Source: Blepharisma stoltei
Taxonomy: Eukaryota; Ciliophora; Heterotrichea; Heterotrichida; Blepharismidae
Reading direction: 5' to 3'
DNA length: 64,000 nt
NCBI GenBank assembly: GCA_914767885.1
Contig: CAJZBQ010000013.1
Coordinates: forward strand, 1,116,001 to 1,180,000
The notes under the pieces are model-generated. The model made no database searches. It had not been told where the DNA came from and saw only the letters and a program-made list of their open reading frames with translations. The position numbers and the translations under genes were made by a program. This document shows, one piece after another, positions 1 to 9,380 of the stretch. Positions within the stretch are counted from its first letter, which is position 1. Each line of letters begins with the position of its first letter.

Positions 1-1
1 A

Positions 2-274
2 AAAAATCAAGAAAATCAGGAAAAATTGGCAGAAAAGCCTGTTAATTGGCAGCGGGAACTGGAAGATGAAAATTTATCAATAGAAGAAAAAGCGAATAGG
101 ATCAGACATAAAGCAGAATTAATAGAAAAAAAGGCGAGGATTCAAGAGTTTAATATAGGCAAGCTGAATCCTCAAAACCAGCAAGGTCTGAAAGCTACAG
201 AGCAGGTAAATGATATGATTATTGAGTCAATTAAAGCGAAGCTTGCTTTGCTTCAACAAGTAACTGGTAAATAA
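2..274 (+). CDS. 3' end of a protein of unknown function (partial)
   Basis: An open frame enters from the left edge of the window and runs to a TAA at 272-274, so only the last 90 codons are visible. The product is highly charged and rich in Glu, Lys and Gln, with a heptad-like pattern (for example IEEKANRIRHKAELIEKKAR) that suggests a helical or coiled-coil C-terminus. No ATG is needed inside the window because the frame is open at base 2. It faces the next gene tail to tail. No family is recognised. Confidence 0.6.
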   Translation, partial: KNQENQEKLAEKPVNWQRELEDENLSIEEKANRIRHKAELIEKKARIQEFNIGKLNPQNQQGLKATEQVNDMIIESIKAKLALLQQVTGK

Positions 275-506
275 TTTTTAAAATAAAATAAAGCGCTTAG
301 CTTACAATACGGAACCCTGAACTGCGAATTGGCCTAGCGCCAGGAGTAGACATTCTGGAAGATACTGAAACTTTGTCAGAATTTGGCCTTGACACCTGGG
401 AAATTGGTCTGGAAACCTGTTTTTCGCTTGTTTGCCGGAATTCTGGGGAAGTTTTATTGAATGAGCTTACTCCAATTTTTATGTCAAATTTATATAAATA
501 AATTTA
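275..506. other. Short convergent intergenic stretch
   Basis: About 230 bases between two convergent genes. Bases 300-470 are less AT-rich than usual spacers here, but I see no open frame, repeat or RNA signature. Confidence 0.4.
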
Positions 507-1918
507 TTAAATTAAAAATATGAGGAAGATTAGCAAATTTTCAGTTTTCTGGCCATTTTCACTTTGTGCTTGGCTCATCGCTCTCTGCCAAAGTGACGCA
601 GCTGGCTTAGTTAATGGATCATATAGTTTTTCTGAATCTTTTCCTTGAAAAGCTGCATTATTTATAATATTGTACCCTCTATATCTGGTCTCCATAAACC
701 TCTCATGCCTGATTCTATTCAGAGTCTGCTCGTTAACTTTATCATCTAAAACCACATCTTTCTCCTTTACCTCTTTTTCATAGTCATATCTTGCATTATA
801 TCTTTGTTTAGCCATTTTCTTTTTCATATCAATTTCCTGCAATCTTTTTTCATCAACTACTCTCATATTAATAGGTTGATACAACGTCCTTATAAATAAA
901 TATGGCGTCCTTGGCCAGGCCATCAACCTTGGGCACATATTTGATTATATCAGACAAGGCTTCGTCAACTCAGAAATGGACAAAAATGATAGGTAAGCAA
1001 TTCTGGCATTGTGTGGAGCCTAGCCATTGTCCGCTTTCAGGGTTGGATTTTATCTTAAAGGAAAGCGAGGGATTGGAACTGGAAAGGGGAAGTCCAGAAG
1101 GTCTACAGGCAACGCGTAAACCAATCAGGCAAATCTCTAGGAAACCACCTTCAATTAAAAAGATACAACGCCCCCTCACTGTATTTTACCCCATTTGGCA
1201 ATTTTTCTATTTGGTCTTTTCCATGGACTTTTTCTCTTTCTTCACGGATTTTCTGAAATTCTTCTTCCTTATCTGGGTCAACGTAGCTTACAGTTACAGG
1301 GTCAAAGCTATGGGTTTTCCAAAATAACTCAGCAGCTTGCTGCTTATAAGCTTCTTTATCAATGGTTGATTTTTCATCATGATGCTGCAGATATCGGTTT
1401 GTGATTATATCAAAATCTCTATATTCAACTGCACAAATTTTATAAGTCTGAGGCTTGACTTCAGGCCGTGGAGGCCGCTGCTCTGGAGGTAAGAAATGAT
1501 GGTCTGCAAAATCCAGGCACGAAATTATATTGTAATCTGCCTTAGTGTTATTTCCAAGCCTCCTGCGCTTATAGTCAGGCACTTTTTCTTCAGGGTAGCC
1601 TGGAAGTCCTTCTAAGCCTTTTAGCTTACTTTCTAGGTTTACGACATCAAAAGTCTGCTCATAGCGAAGAGCTCTGTCTTTATTTTTTGCTAAAGTGTCG
1701 ATAAAACGGTCTTGTTCGATTTCTTGGACTTTTTGTTCAACTTCAGGACTTGTATAGACTTGGAGGATTGGATTATAACGACTTTCAAGCTCTCTTATGT
1801 CAGAATGCCGGACTCGGACAACAGGAGGAGGGTTAGTTCAGGGAAGGTTGGCTTTTTTGTAGGAGTAGTCCTGCATCATTTGTTTCCATTCTTCAGTTGC
1901 AGTTTGTTCCATTTGCAT
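507..1918 (-). CDS. Conserved-looking helical protein of unknown function, split by a SINE
   Basis: ATG at 1918-1916, TAA at 509-507. Taking out the SINE at 887-1161 with one copy of its 9-bp target duplication gives 375 codons in one frame; across the join the protein reads KYSEGALYQPINMRVV. One in-frame TGA near the N-terminus (context KKANLPWTNPPP) is read as Trp. The protein is Lys/Glu/Arg-rich with long helical stretches and ends in a segment containing YDPLTKPAASLWQRAMSQ. That tail style recalls small ciliary/axonemal proteins, but this is only an impression and no family is assigned. The last residues (LLIFLIFLI) are odd and may reflect an unrecognised IES at the 3' end. Confidence 0.7.
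887..1161 (-). mobile_element. SINE-like retroposon in coding exon (target duplication GATACAACG)
   Basis: A 275-bp, relatively GC-rich insert flanked by perfect 9-bp repeats GATACAACG at 878-886 and 1162-1170. Read on the minus strand it ends in GACGCCATATTTATTTATAA, the tail type shared with the other retroposons here. Removing it plus one repeat rejoins the host frame. The repeat contains TA, so TA-bounded excision gives the same product. Confidence 0.8.
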
Positions 1919-2306
1919 TTTGGTTTATATGGTAATATAAAAAGTGAATAATAAGGCGATGCATGTGAAATTTTGCAATCGAAATTTTTTCTTCTGAGCT
2001 TATTTTATTATATGAGGTTCCGATTTCCTAGAGAATCCTTAATTTGTTATATCAGATATGTAATGGGTAGGGGCACACAGCCTGCTGGTCTGGTCATTTA
2101 GTCATTGGGAGACTTAGGATTTATCCGTTCAGCACGCCCGACTTTAGAAAAAATGCTCAGGAGCTGAGTAATAAGAATGCAAGGCACCAATTGAGATGCA
2201 CAGTCGATCTGGAGGTTCATTCCTTGCAATGTCTGTCATATTGTGCGCCATTTTAAGTGACAGAAAAGCCCTATTTTATACTAGTGCCTTTTTAAAGGAG
2301 AAGCAC
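1919..2306. other. Intergenic, with a SINE-tail-like motif
   Basis: No gene. Bases about 2070-2265 are GC-richer and end in GCGCCATTTTAAG, similar to the 3' tail of the retroposons elsewhere in the window; I could not find a flanking duplication, so at most an old or truncated copy. Confidence 0.35.
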
Positions 2307-2699
2307 TAACTCCCCCCCCCCCCCTCCGTGAGCGAACAAAAAAAATTTTGTTCGCTCACGGAGGGGGGTTAATTTTTTTTTTTTTAAAAAAAATTTATAT
2401 ATAAATTTTTTTATAAAAAATATTTTTTTCGAAATTTAAAAAAATCCTAATTTGCAAAAATTGGGAAGCAAATATTAATTTAATTTGCAAAATTTATGTT
2501 TTTAAAACGCAATTTGTTTAAAATTAAACAGAATTAGCTCTAGATTTCATTATACTAATTATCATTTATATATCAAAATTTTTTTCCATTAAAATTTTTT
2601 CTATTAAACAAATTTTTGTTCACTCACGGAGGGTGGGTTTTTGGTCAAAAAATGGCGATTTTTCTAATGGTTTTGTTCGCTCACGGAGGGGGGGGGGAG
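2307..2699. mobile_element. MITE family 1 (CCGTGAG motif), full-length copy
   Basis: 393-bp element starting TAACTCCCCC and ending GGGGAG before TAAGCAC. The left end is a hairpin: motif CCTCCGTGAGCGAACAAAA followed at once by its inverse. The right end carries two same-direction copies of the inverted motif about 60 bp apart. The AT-rich core includes TAGCTCTAGATTTCATTATA, conserved in the other copies at 21.2, 41.6, 45.5 and 53.3 kb. Flanked by TAA on both sides. No coding capacity. Confidence 0.85.
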
Positions 2700-3249
2700 T
2701 AAGCACTATAAACACTGACTAATTAATATAATATAAAAAATTGGATTTATTTGAATATTTGGAATGAAGAGAAATGAGAAAGAAATTTAGGATGATTTTT
2801 TTGGTAAAATAAAAGATTTTTTTGAAAAAATAAGATCATAATAAGTTTTGCTAGAAATTTATTAAAAATACATAGAAAAATTATAAAATGTGAAACAATT
2901 TTGTAAATTTTGAGAATTTCCCCAATTTTATTTATGCTTTTGAATAAAAATGATAAGTTTTGTATTATAAAGACTTGCTGGCTATGAAGATGATACTTTT
3001 TATTCCTATATGCAAAAGTGGTCAATATTTACAAGCAAGGGCTTTTTCAGAATATTTTATAATAGAGAAAAGAATTCCTGTTTAAAATCTATCTCTTGGC
3101 AAAATAAAAATTCAGAGTCCTAATTTAATTATAAAAAAAATAAAAAAATCCACTATAAATGGTTAATGCGAGAGTAACACAAATATTTGACCTGAAAATT
3201 GATAACTTGATACCGTTGAATTGTGGCCTTATAATAGTTAACCATAAAA
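2700..3249. other. AT-rich intergenic region
   Basis: No credible coding sequence; a 92-codon frame on the minus strand here is only low-complexity AT-rich sequence. No repeat seen. Confidence 0.4.
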
Positions 3250-4845
3250 ATGCCAAAGCGTAAGCGATCAGACACAGAAGATTCTGGAAGAAGACGTCAG
3301 TTCCTAGGCAGGTAATGACTAAATAGAGTGGTAAATAGAAGCAAAGTCAAAAAGGTAGAGCTTCTCTCTATTGGAAAGCTGCAGCTAAAACCTGAATGGA
3401 GCAGGAAAAAAGCCTTTTCTATCTTTTAAAAATGTTGAGAAATCCAATTTTTCCTATTTATTTTTATTAAAAAAATATAGAAAAAATCTGATAGTAAAAA
3501 GTGGTTAAAAACCAAGCGCTTTATAGCCCTAAAACCAGGCTGGTTTAACGCGGGCTATATTTTCCCTAAAGGCTACTCAGCCAATCTATTCTATAAAGAC
3601 ATTATTAACACAGATCAAAAAGTCTCTTATAATTGTCAGATTGTCAAAATAAATTGAATGGTTTTCGGTTTGAGAGAAATTAGCTCTGCTGATTTTGTCT
3701 ACCTCATGGAATTTTATGGAATTCGATTTTCTCTCGAGAACTTCTGCGCAGCGGTGGCAGTTTAACTTTGGGGATAGCCAGAGGAACTGCTCCACAGTGC
3801 ACATAAAAAAATTTAGAGTTTTAACTCTCAGCATATCCGAGAAGGGTGTCCTAGGCGGAACGCGCGCAGGAACTGAGCTAGGCAAGTGCGACGGCACCGC
3901 ATCGGGTGTGAAACGCTGACTAGGGTAGCAAGCAGTTTATTTAAGATGGTCCGACTTTTGGATCAGAAATGCTCGTGACATTACCATTTTGGCTCTGTCT
4001 CTTTAGTGGAAGTGCTGCATTAGAAACCTAAAAGCTTTAATTAATGCAATGTAATATCAGATCGTCGATAACGGAGGAAAACCACTATTTAAGGTCACTT
4101 CTAGCAGCCTACAAGAGACCTTCTCTGGCAAGTCCCCAACAGCTTGTTGAAAGCAAATTTTAGACCGAATCAATGAAACTCTTAAGTCCAAAAAATTGCC
4201 TGTCGTCAAAACCCAAGTGGCTGGACCTGAATATTTTGGCTTAAATGACCCTTTTATTGTGGAGGCTATTGAAAAATTAGACGGAAATAAAAAATGTGAA
4301 GTTTATTGGACAGAAAAAGAAAAAATTTTAAAAGCGAGAGAAGAGTATGAGATGGAAGGAAAAAATTCAGAGAAAAAGCCAAGGAAAAAGAAGAAAATTG
4401 AGGATGAAGAACTGGATTTGAGCAGCGAAATGACATTTAGGGAAGCTTATGGAGGAACATGGTCAGCTATTACAAGGGATGAACGGCATAAAAAGAGGTT
4501 AGTTAATATGGGGAAAGAGCCTGTTATAGAAAATGATGATAATCCTATACCAGACTATGAAGATCCGATTACATTGCAGCCTATTGTGGTGCCTGCTTTG
4601 TCGCCTTATGGCCATGTTGCTGGATATTACTCATGGACTCAGTCACTTAATCTTTTTATCTTAATTTTTCTGCAATTTATAATTAATTTTAAATATGTGT
4701 AATTTTTTTTTTAATATACCCAAGATTTAGAGAAACAAATGGACTTTGCCCATTCACAAAATTGCCACTGACAATTGAAAGAATTATCAAGCTGAACAAG
4801 CGAAATTTCCATCTTTATAAGGACTATGTGGATCTTAATAATTAA
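3250..4845 (+). CDS. FYRC-domain protein with C-terminal U-box-like domain
   Basis: ATG at 3250, TAA at 4843-4845; removing two IESs (3313-4054 and 4648-4727) gives 257 codons. The N-terminus is basic (MPKRKRSDTEDSGRRR), suggesting nuclear import. Residues about 25-110 look like an FYRC domain (FKVTSSSLQETFSGKSPTAC, then GPEYFGLNDPFIVEAIEKL and CEVYW), including one TGA-encoded Trp. FYRC occurs in chromatin proteins such as MLL-type and TBRG1. Residues about 190-255 resemble a U-box/SP-RING fold (DPITLQPIVVPALSPYGHVA, SLRETNGLCPFTKLPLT), which would bind an E2 enzyme. Both junctions fall inside the domains, so the domain match supports the IES calls. Function as a chromatin-linked ubiquitin ligase is inference. 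Confidence 0.75.
3313..4054. other. IES, 742 bp, in the FYRC/U-box gene
   Basis: TA at 3313-3314 and 4055-4056. The join reads LGRYQIVDNGG and restores the FYRC domain. The insert is much GC-richer than the short IESs (notably 3700-3930), so it is probably derived from a mobile element, but I found no terminal repeat. Confidence 0.7.
4648..4727. other. IES, 80 bp, in the FYRC/U-box gene
   Basis: TA at 4648-4649 and 4728-4729; the join gives SWTQSLRETNGLCPF, completing the U-box-like core. The insert is almost pure A/T with in-frame stops. Confidence 0.8.
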
Positions 4846-5059
4846 TTCATTTTGGATACATACTATTACCTTCGGATAGACAATTTTCTTTAAAAAAATA
4901 AGCTTTGAATTAATTTTTATCATTTTTTATACTATTTCTATTAAAAAAAAAAATATAATTCTTTTAATAATTATAAACTCCTGAATTATAAAATTAGGTA
5001 TATTGAGATTAAAATTTATATTTCAGTAATCTTTTAGCTTATCACAATTTTATTTCAAC
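4846..5059. other. AT-rich spacer between codirectional genes
   Basis: 214 bases, no feature seen beyond general AT richness. Confidence 0.4.
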
Positions 5060-6682
5060 ATGGATCTACCTCAAAAACGAAGTCGCTTTTCTGAAGATAA
5101 GCTAAAAGTTGTTCAAGACATATATAAACGTAACCAATCTAATCCAATGGCTCCTGGTGGCATGAAAATGCCACCTCCAGCTCAAAATTTTTATATGTAT
5201 CAAATGCCTCCTCAATGGCCATATCCTTATGCAGCTCCTCCTATGGTCCCTGCTCCTCCTCTCCCTCAGCCTCCAGCTCAAAAGCCAACAGCGTCTAAAC
5301 TTTGTACTGACAGTCTCAAAAACTTCATAACTAAGGCTTTTAGTAAGTGCCAGAGTGATGAGGAGCGAGACTATATGGAGAAGCAAATTAAGGAAATTAT
5401 TCAAACAGTATTTTTATTTTTTTTAAAAAAAATATTTTTACTGGAAATAAAAAAAAATTAAAAAATTATTCAAACAGCGAAAAATAATAATAAATTTCAC
5501 CTTCAGGACTGAAACAACACAGAATTGCCACTTCTTCCGAGAGAAATTATTGTAATGCAGATGAATAGTCTTCCGGTTCAAATCCAACAGCCTCAAGTAA
5601 GCAGAAGAAAAACAAGGTTCCAGCCAGTAGAAATACATGATGACCCGAAGCCTAAAAAGAGAGAAAAAATCGAAAAGATTGAAAAAATAGAAAAATCTAA
5701 TTTTCCTCCTAATTATTTTTTTATTTTTTTTTAATATAGATATCATTATTAATTATATAACAAATTTAAATTTTTTTTAATTATTTTAAAGTAGTAAGTC
5801 AGATAATTTAGAAAGTGATTGAAAAATTGCAGGTACTTGCACAGATTTAGAAAAACAATATTTCCGACTCACCTCCAAGCCAGACCCATCTACAGTGCGC
5901 CCAGAGCCCATCCTTCGAAAAGCATTAGCCTGGTTTAAAGACAGATGGAGACGTAAAGAAATAAAATACGAATATTTCTCCGACCAGCTCCGCTCAATAC
6001 GTCAAGATCTCACTGTTCAAGGTATTAAAGATAAGTTTACGGTAGAAGTCTATCAGGTCCATACAAGACTAGCTTTAGAAGCTGGAGATCTTGACCAATG
6101 CATCTCATGCATGAGCAGGCTTTTTGAACTTTATGATGAAGGATTATCAGGAAAACAAGCAGTAAATAATAAGCAGGAGTTTACCGCTTACAGGATTATT
6201 TATTTTTCACTGCAGCAGCTTTATATACAGCTTGAAAAATGCTTAAAAAAATTGTCAGTCGCTGATAAAGAAACAGAAGAAATTAAGCATGCGCTGGCAC
6301 TGAAAAGTTCACTTATACATGGAAATTATCATCAGGTATTTAGACTTAGAAAAATTGCCCCAAATATGGGAGCTTATATGATAGATATTCTATTTCATAT
6401 AAAAATAATTTCCCTATACAATTTATAGTAAAAAAGCTATTTTATAGGCGAAAGTATATGTTTTTACAAAAGTTACGAAAATTTTCTCTATTAAAAATTT
6501 TTAAATCGTAAGAGCTATTTAGGTATATGCCAAATGTGCCTTTGGATTTTGTCAGCCAAGAATTAGGTTTTTTAAACAGTTTAGAGGCAGAAACATTTAT
6601 TAAAGAATGCGGAGGAGTTATTAATGCAGGTATTATTGAAACTAAAGAATCACTAGCAGCACTTAATTCGAATTTAGGATAA
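5060..6682 (+). CDS. Thp3/LENG8-like SAC3/GANP-family protein
   Basis: ATG at 5060, TAA at 6680-6682; three IESs (5398-5466, 5698-5791, 6391-6437) and one 15-nt intron (6508-6522) removed give 465 codons. The first 120 residues are Pro-rich low complexity. Residues about 215-460 match the SAC3/GANP family as in LENG8/Thp3: WKIAGTCTDLEKQYFRLTSK, then PDPSTVRPEPILRKAL, SIRQDLTVQGIKDKFTVEVY, QEFTAYRIIYFSLQQLY and VPLDFVSQELGF. The Trp of WKIAGT is encoded by TGA and is conserved in the family. These proteins act with PCI-type partners in mRNA processing and export coupled to transcription. Assignment to family is strong; the exact orthologue (Thp3 versus Sac3) is inferred from the LTVQGI..FTVEVY block. 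Confidence 0.9.
5398..5466. other. IES, 69 bp, flanked by a 14-bp direct repeat
   Basis: TA at 5398-5399 and 5467-5468 lies inside a longer repeat AATTATTCAAACAG present on both sides. The join reads KEIIQTAKNNNK. Confidence 0.8.
5698..5791. other. IES, 94 bp, in the Thp3-like gene
   Basis: TA at 5698-5699 and 5792-5793. Joining gives EKIEKSSKSDNLESDWKIAG, leading straight into the conserved block. Confidence 0.8.
6391..6437. other. IES, about 47 bp, in the Thp3-like gene
   Basis: Repeat CTATTT at 6390-6395 and 6437-6442; join reads MIDILFYRRKYMFL. An alternative 59-bp solution (TA at 6386 and 6445) is also in frame; the first fits the family spacing better. Confidence 0.6.
6508..6522 (+). 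other. 15-nt intron in the Thp3-like gene
   Basis: GTAAGAGCTATTTAG interrupts the codon for Ser before YMPNVPLDF. Removing it restores the conserved C-terminal block. Fifteen-nt introns are typical of heterotrich ciliates. Confidence 0.85.
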
Positions 6683-6716
6683 GGATGTATTAATTTAATT
6701 TTATCTGAATAAAACA

Positions 6717-8744
6717 TTATCCATACATTACTTTAGTTTTTAATTCACGAATTCTTCCTTTTTTTTGTTGCAGCTTATTCTGAAGGTAATTTAGGTTTCT
6801 TATAAGCAGCTTTTCCCTTTCCTTAAACTCTTCTAATTGCAGCTCTAGAGGATCGACTGTATTATACCACAGTCTGCAAGTTAAATGTTAAATTGTTAAA
6901 CTGGCCATAAGCGTTTGTCACGCTAGCCTTTGCCCCGTCTCGGCTCCAAGCGGGAAATTCCTCTTCCCATTGCTTACTTGGTTTTCCGGTCTGAACCACT
7001 CCAACCCAAGGGTTAGCCCACCTGGGCGCTCCGCTAGTCCCGACAGAGAAGGACTAGGTAGTAGGACAAAACCTACGGAGGAGAAATAAAACTTCACCCG
7101 GGGAGGACAAGAGACTCCTTCTCCATGCCCTACTAGACCCCATCCCGGTCATACTTCGGTCGAATGGATTTGTGGAGCCCTGCCTTGCCCAAAATGGGTG
7201 AGACGCCTCGGAGCTCAACTCCGTCATACGACACCATTTTATTTCTTATACAGTCTGCAAGGGATTTCAAATAAACAAAAATCATAGCCTGTATTTCTGA
7301 TGACTTCTCCGAATCCTGTATACTCACTTTTATGACATATTAAAAATATAGATTTTCGCTCATAAGCGTAACGATTTGAAATTATTATTCGCCGCTCAGC
7401 TTCTCTTTCGTAAGTTTTTGTTATACTATTTCTAGTAGATGTGGTAATTATTTCGTTAATATTTAACCTTCTGAATAATATATTTTCTTTTTGCAAGGAC
7501 TTAATTATTTATTTTATTATTTACCATTTTGACCAAAAAACTATGGTTTATTAAATTCCTAAAATTTAATTTTTGGGAAAAAAATAATTTGCCCTTTCCA
7601 AGCCAAAATTTATAAGTCAGATTTTTCGAATTATTAAAAATTAAAATAAATATTTTTTATTTAATAAATTGATTTAGTGTTCCTTTAATATTTACTGCTA
7701 ATTTTATATGTCATAATCATAGAAAAGATGCATAATAAGGATTTAAAGGCTCGAAACATCTTTTTTGTGTAGTCATCGGTATTGTCTTCACTTAGTTTGC
7801 AGACTAAAAACTCTCTATGGGAGTTGTTCCGCTCTATCTCATCAATTCCAGGAAATTCGTGCCGATCTAAATAAATAGGTTGATCAAAGTATAGCTCATT
7901 CAATCGTAATTCCTTTTCAGGGTTGACAGCCTGCAAAGGATAATTTTTACCTTTTAAGTGAATAATGATTTTTCGAGTTCGCCTTTCCTCTATTGCTCTT
8001 ATGTTCTATATATATAAAATGGCAAGTGATAATCCGAACTCTCATGGACGGTTTTCTGTACATATTTGGGCATTGCCTTTGGGGCCACGATTTTTGCATA
8101 GCAGTATCTGGTGTACTGAAGCGAGGGACTTAAGCACAAATCAGTAGTTTTTGTGGTCAGATCCAAAGGGCAATTACTTGAGACTTCTTCTTGCCAGCAA
8201 CACCCAAGCTATCAGGGCGACTTACTTATTTAAGGATGATATAAAAAAGGAAAGCAAATTAGACAGTCTTTCTAGCAAAGATTCCCTTAAACGTAGGATC
8301 TGGCCAGGAGTCGAAGGCAGGAGATGGTGTAATAAGGGCAAAGGGACTGATTTGGAAATGGGATGCCTGAAATACTTGCGGACTCAACAGGATAGGACAA
8401 CCGAAAAAATTTGGGCTTCGGCCTAGCTCAATAGTACCAGAGGTGGGATTTCACTTAATTCAAATCGAGCATAGCAGAATACCAATAGTGGAAGTAGCGG
8501 CTTAAATAATTAGCATCAACCAACTAGCTCTTATTTTCTGCGGTAACTCTGGAGGTCCAATTCTAATCGCGGGTCTATGTGAGTTGTTTTTCCTTTCAGC
8601 TTCATGATTATGGATAGCATTAGCATTATCTAACAAAAAGTCAGCAACTTTATCTCAATTCTGGTACCTGTCGTATGCTTCATCAATCAGATCATCGGCA
8701 AAACCCATGCTTCTTAAAAATTCCCGGACGTCTTCTTGGCTCAT
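6717..8744 (-). CDS. UBA-domain protein, unknown function, split by two SINEs and one IES
   Basis: ATG at 8744-8742, TAA at 6719-6717. Removing SINEs at 8008-8526 and 6881-7249 (each with one target duplication) and the IES at 7502-7704 gives 303 codons. Residues 1-45 form a UBA-like three-helix domain (MSQEDVREFLRSMGFADDLI ... ADFLLDN) with a TGA-encoded Trp. The middle is basic and contains no known catalytic motif; the C-terminus (LQLEEFKEREKLLIRNLNYL) is a predicted coiled coil. UBA domains bind ubiquitin, so a ubiquitin-linked adaptor is possible. The gene is convergent with the Thp3-like gene, 34 bp away. Confidence 0.75.
6881..7249 (+). mobile_element. SINE-like retroposon in UBA gene (target duplication ACAGTCTGCAAG)
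   Basis: 369-bp GC-rich insert between perfect 12-bp repeats ACAGTCTGCAAG (6869-6880, 7250-7261). It ends in ACACCATTTTATTTCTTAT. Shares the block CGCCTCGGAG..TC..TCCGTC just before the tail with the element at 32056-32269. Removal of the element and one repeat gives EIPCRLWYNTVDP in frame. A TA-bounded excision also stays in frame but loses one Trp codon. Confidence 0.85.
7502..7704. other. IES, 203 bp, in UBA gene
   Basis: TA at 7502-7503 and 7705-7706. Very AT-rich with stops in the host frame. Join reads MTYKSLQKENILF on the minus strand. Confidence 0.7.
8008..8526 (-). mobile_element. SINE-like retroposon in UBA gene (target duplication GCTCTTATKTTCT)
   Basis: 519-bp insert flanked by 13-bp repeats GCTCTTATGTTCT (7995-8007) and GCTCTTATTTTCT (8527-8539), one mismatch. 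On the minus strand it ends in TTGCCATTTTATATATATA, the shared tail. Removing element plus one repeat gives PELPQKIRAIEERR in frame. The repeat contains TA. Confidence 0.8.
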
Positions 8745-9380
8745 TTATTATAAAAATTTTCTTATAATAAAAATTTTTAACTCAGGCAGATTTTAATAGC
8801 TTTTCTTATTATTAATCGATATTTTGAAGTATAAGAAAGGTCTCAGTTTTTTCTTTGTATAATTAAAAATTTATATTTCAAAATAATCTAATGGTATTTT
8901 ATAGGCATTGATGCAATTTTTATTTATTAATAAACTAAAAATAATTTCATATATTAAAATTAATTTATTAAATTTGAGTAAACAAAATCCTAAAAGATTC
9001 CGGATTCATAATTAATAAAGTCTTAATTGTATATATCTAATTAATAGCAAAGCTCAGCTCTGATTTTATATTTTAATTTTTTATCAAATAAATAAAATTT
9101 AAATGAATATAGCATAATAACTTAAATGTAATAAATCACTATTAATTACTTATACTTATATCTGAGAATCAATCAAAATTATACCTTCTATTAACTTTAC
9201 CTATAACCTTAATATATACAACTATTGACATTCCAGCACATTTAATTATCAAATTAGTTTGGTCCAGTATAAAAATCTATTTAAAATGTATTAATATTAT
9301 ATGGGTGGACACTTTAAATAAATTTTGATGTATCTGGGAAAATTAATCATATTTTCAATATTTAAATTTAGCTTTACCAC
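8745..9380. other. AT-rich intergenic region
   Basis: About 640 bases between the promoter side of the UBA gene and the 3' end of the deubiquitinase. No open frame, repeat or element recognised. Confidence 0.4.

Noticed and set aside
902-1327. 141-codon open frame on the plus strand over the first SINE
   Set aside because: It is an antisense shadow spanning a SINE and the opposite-strand gene; composition is hydrophobic low complexity with no family.
2307-2699. Repeated CCGTGAG blocks as a CRISPR array
   Set aside because: Only two to four copies in mixed orientation, no regular spacers, eukaryotic context.
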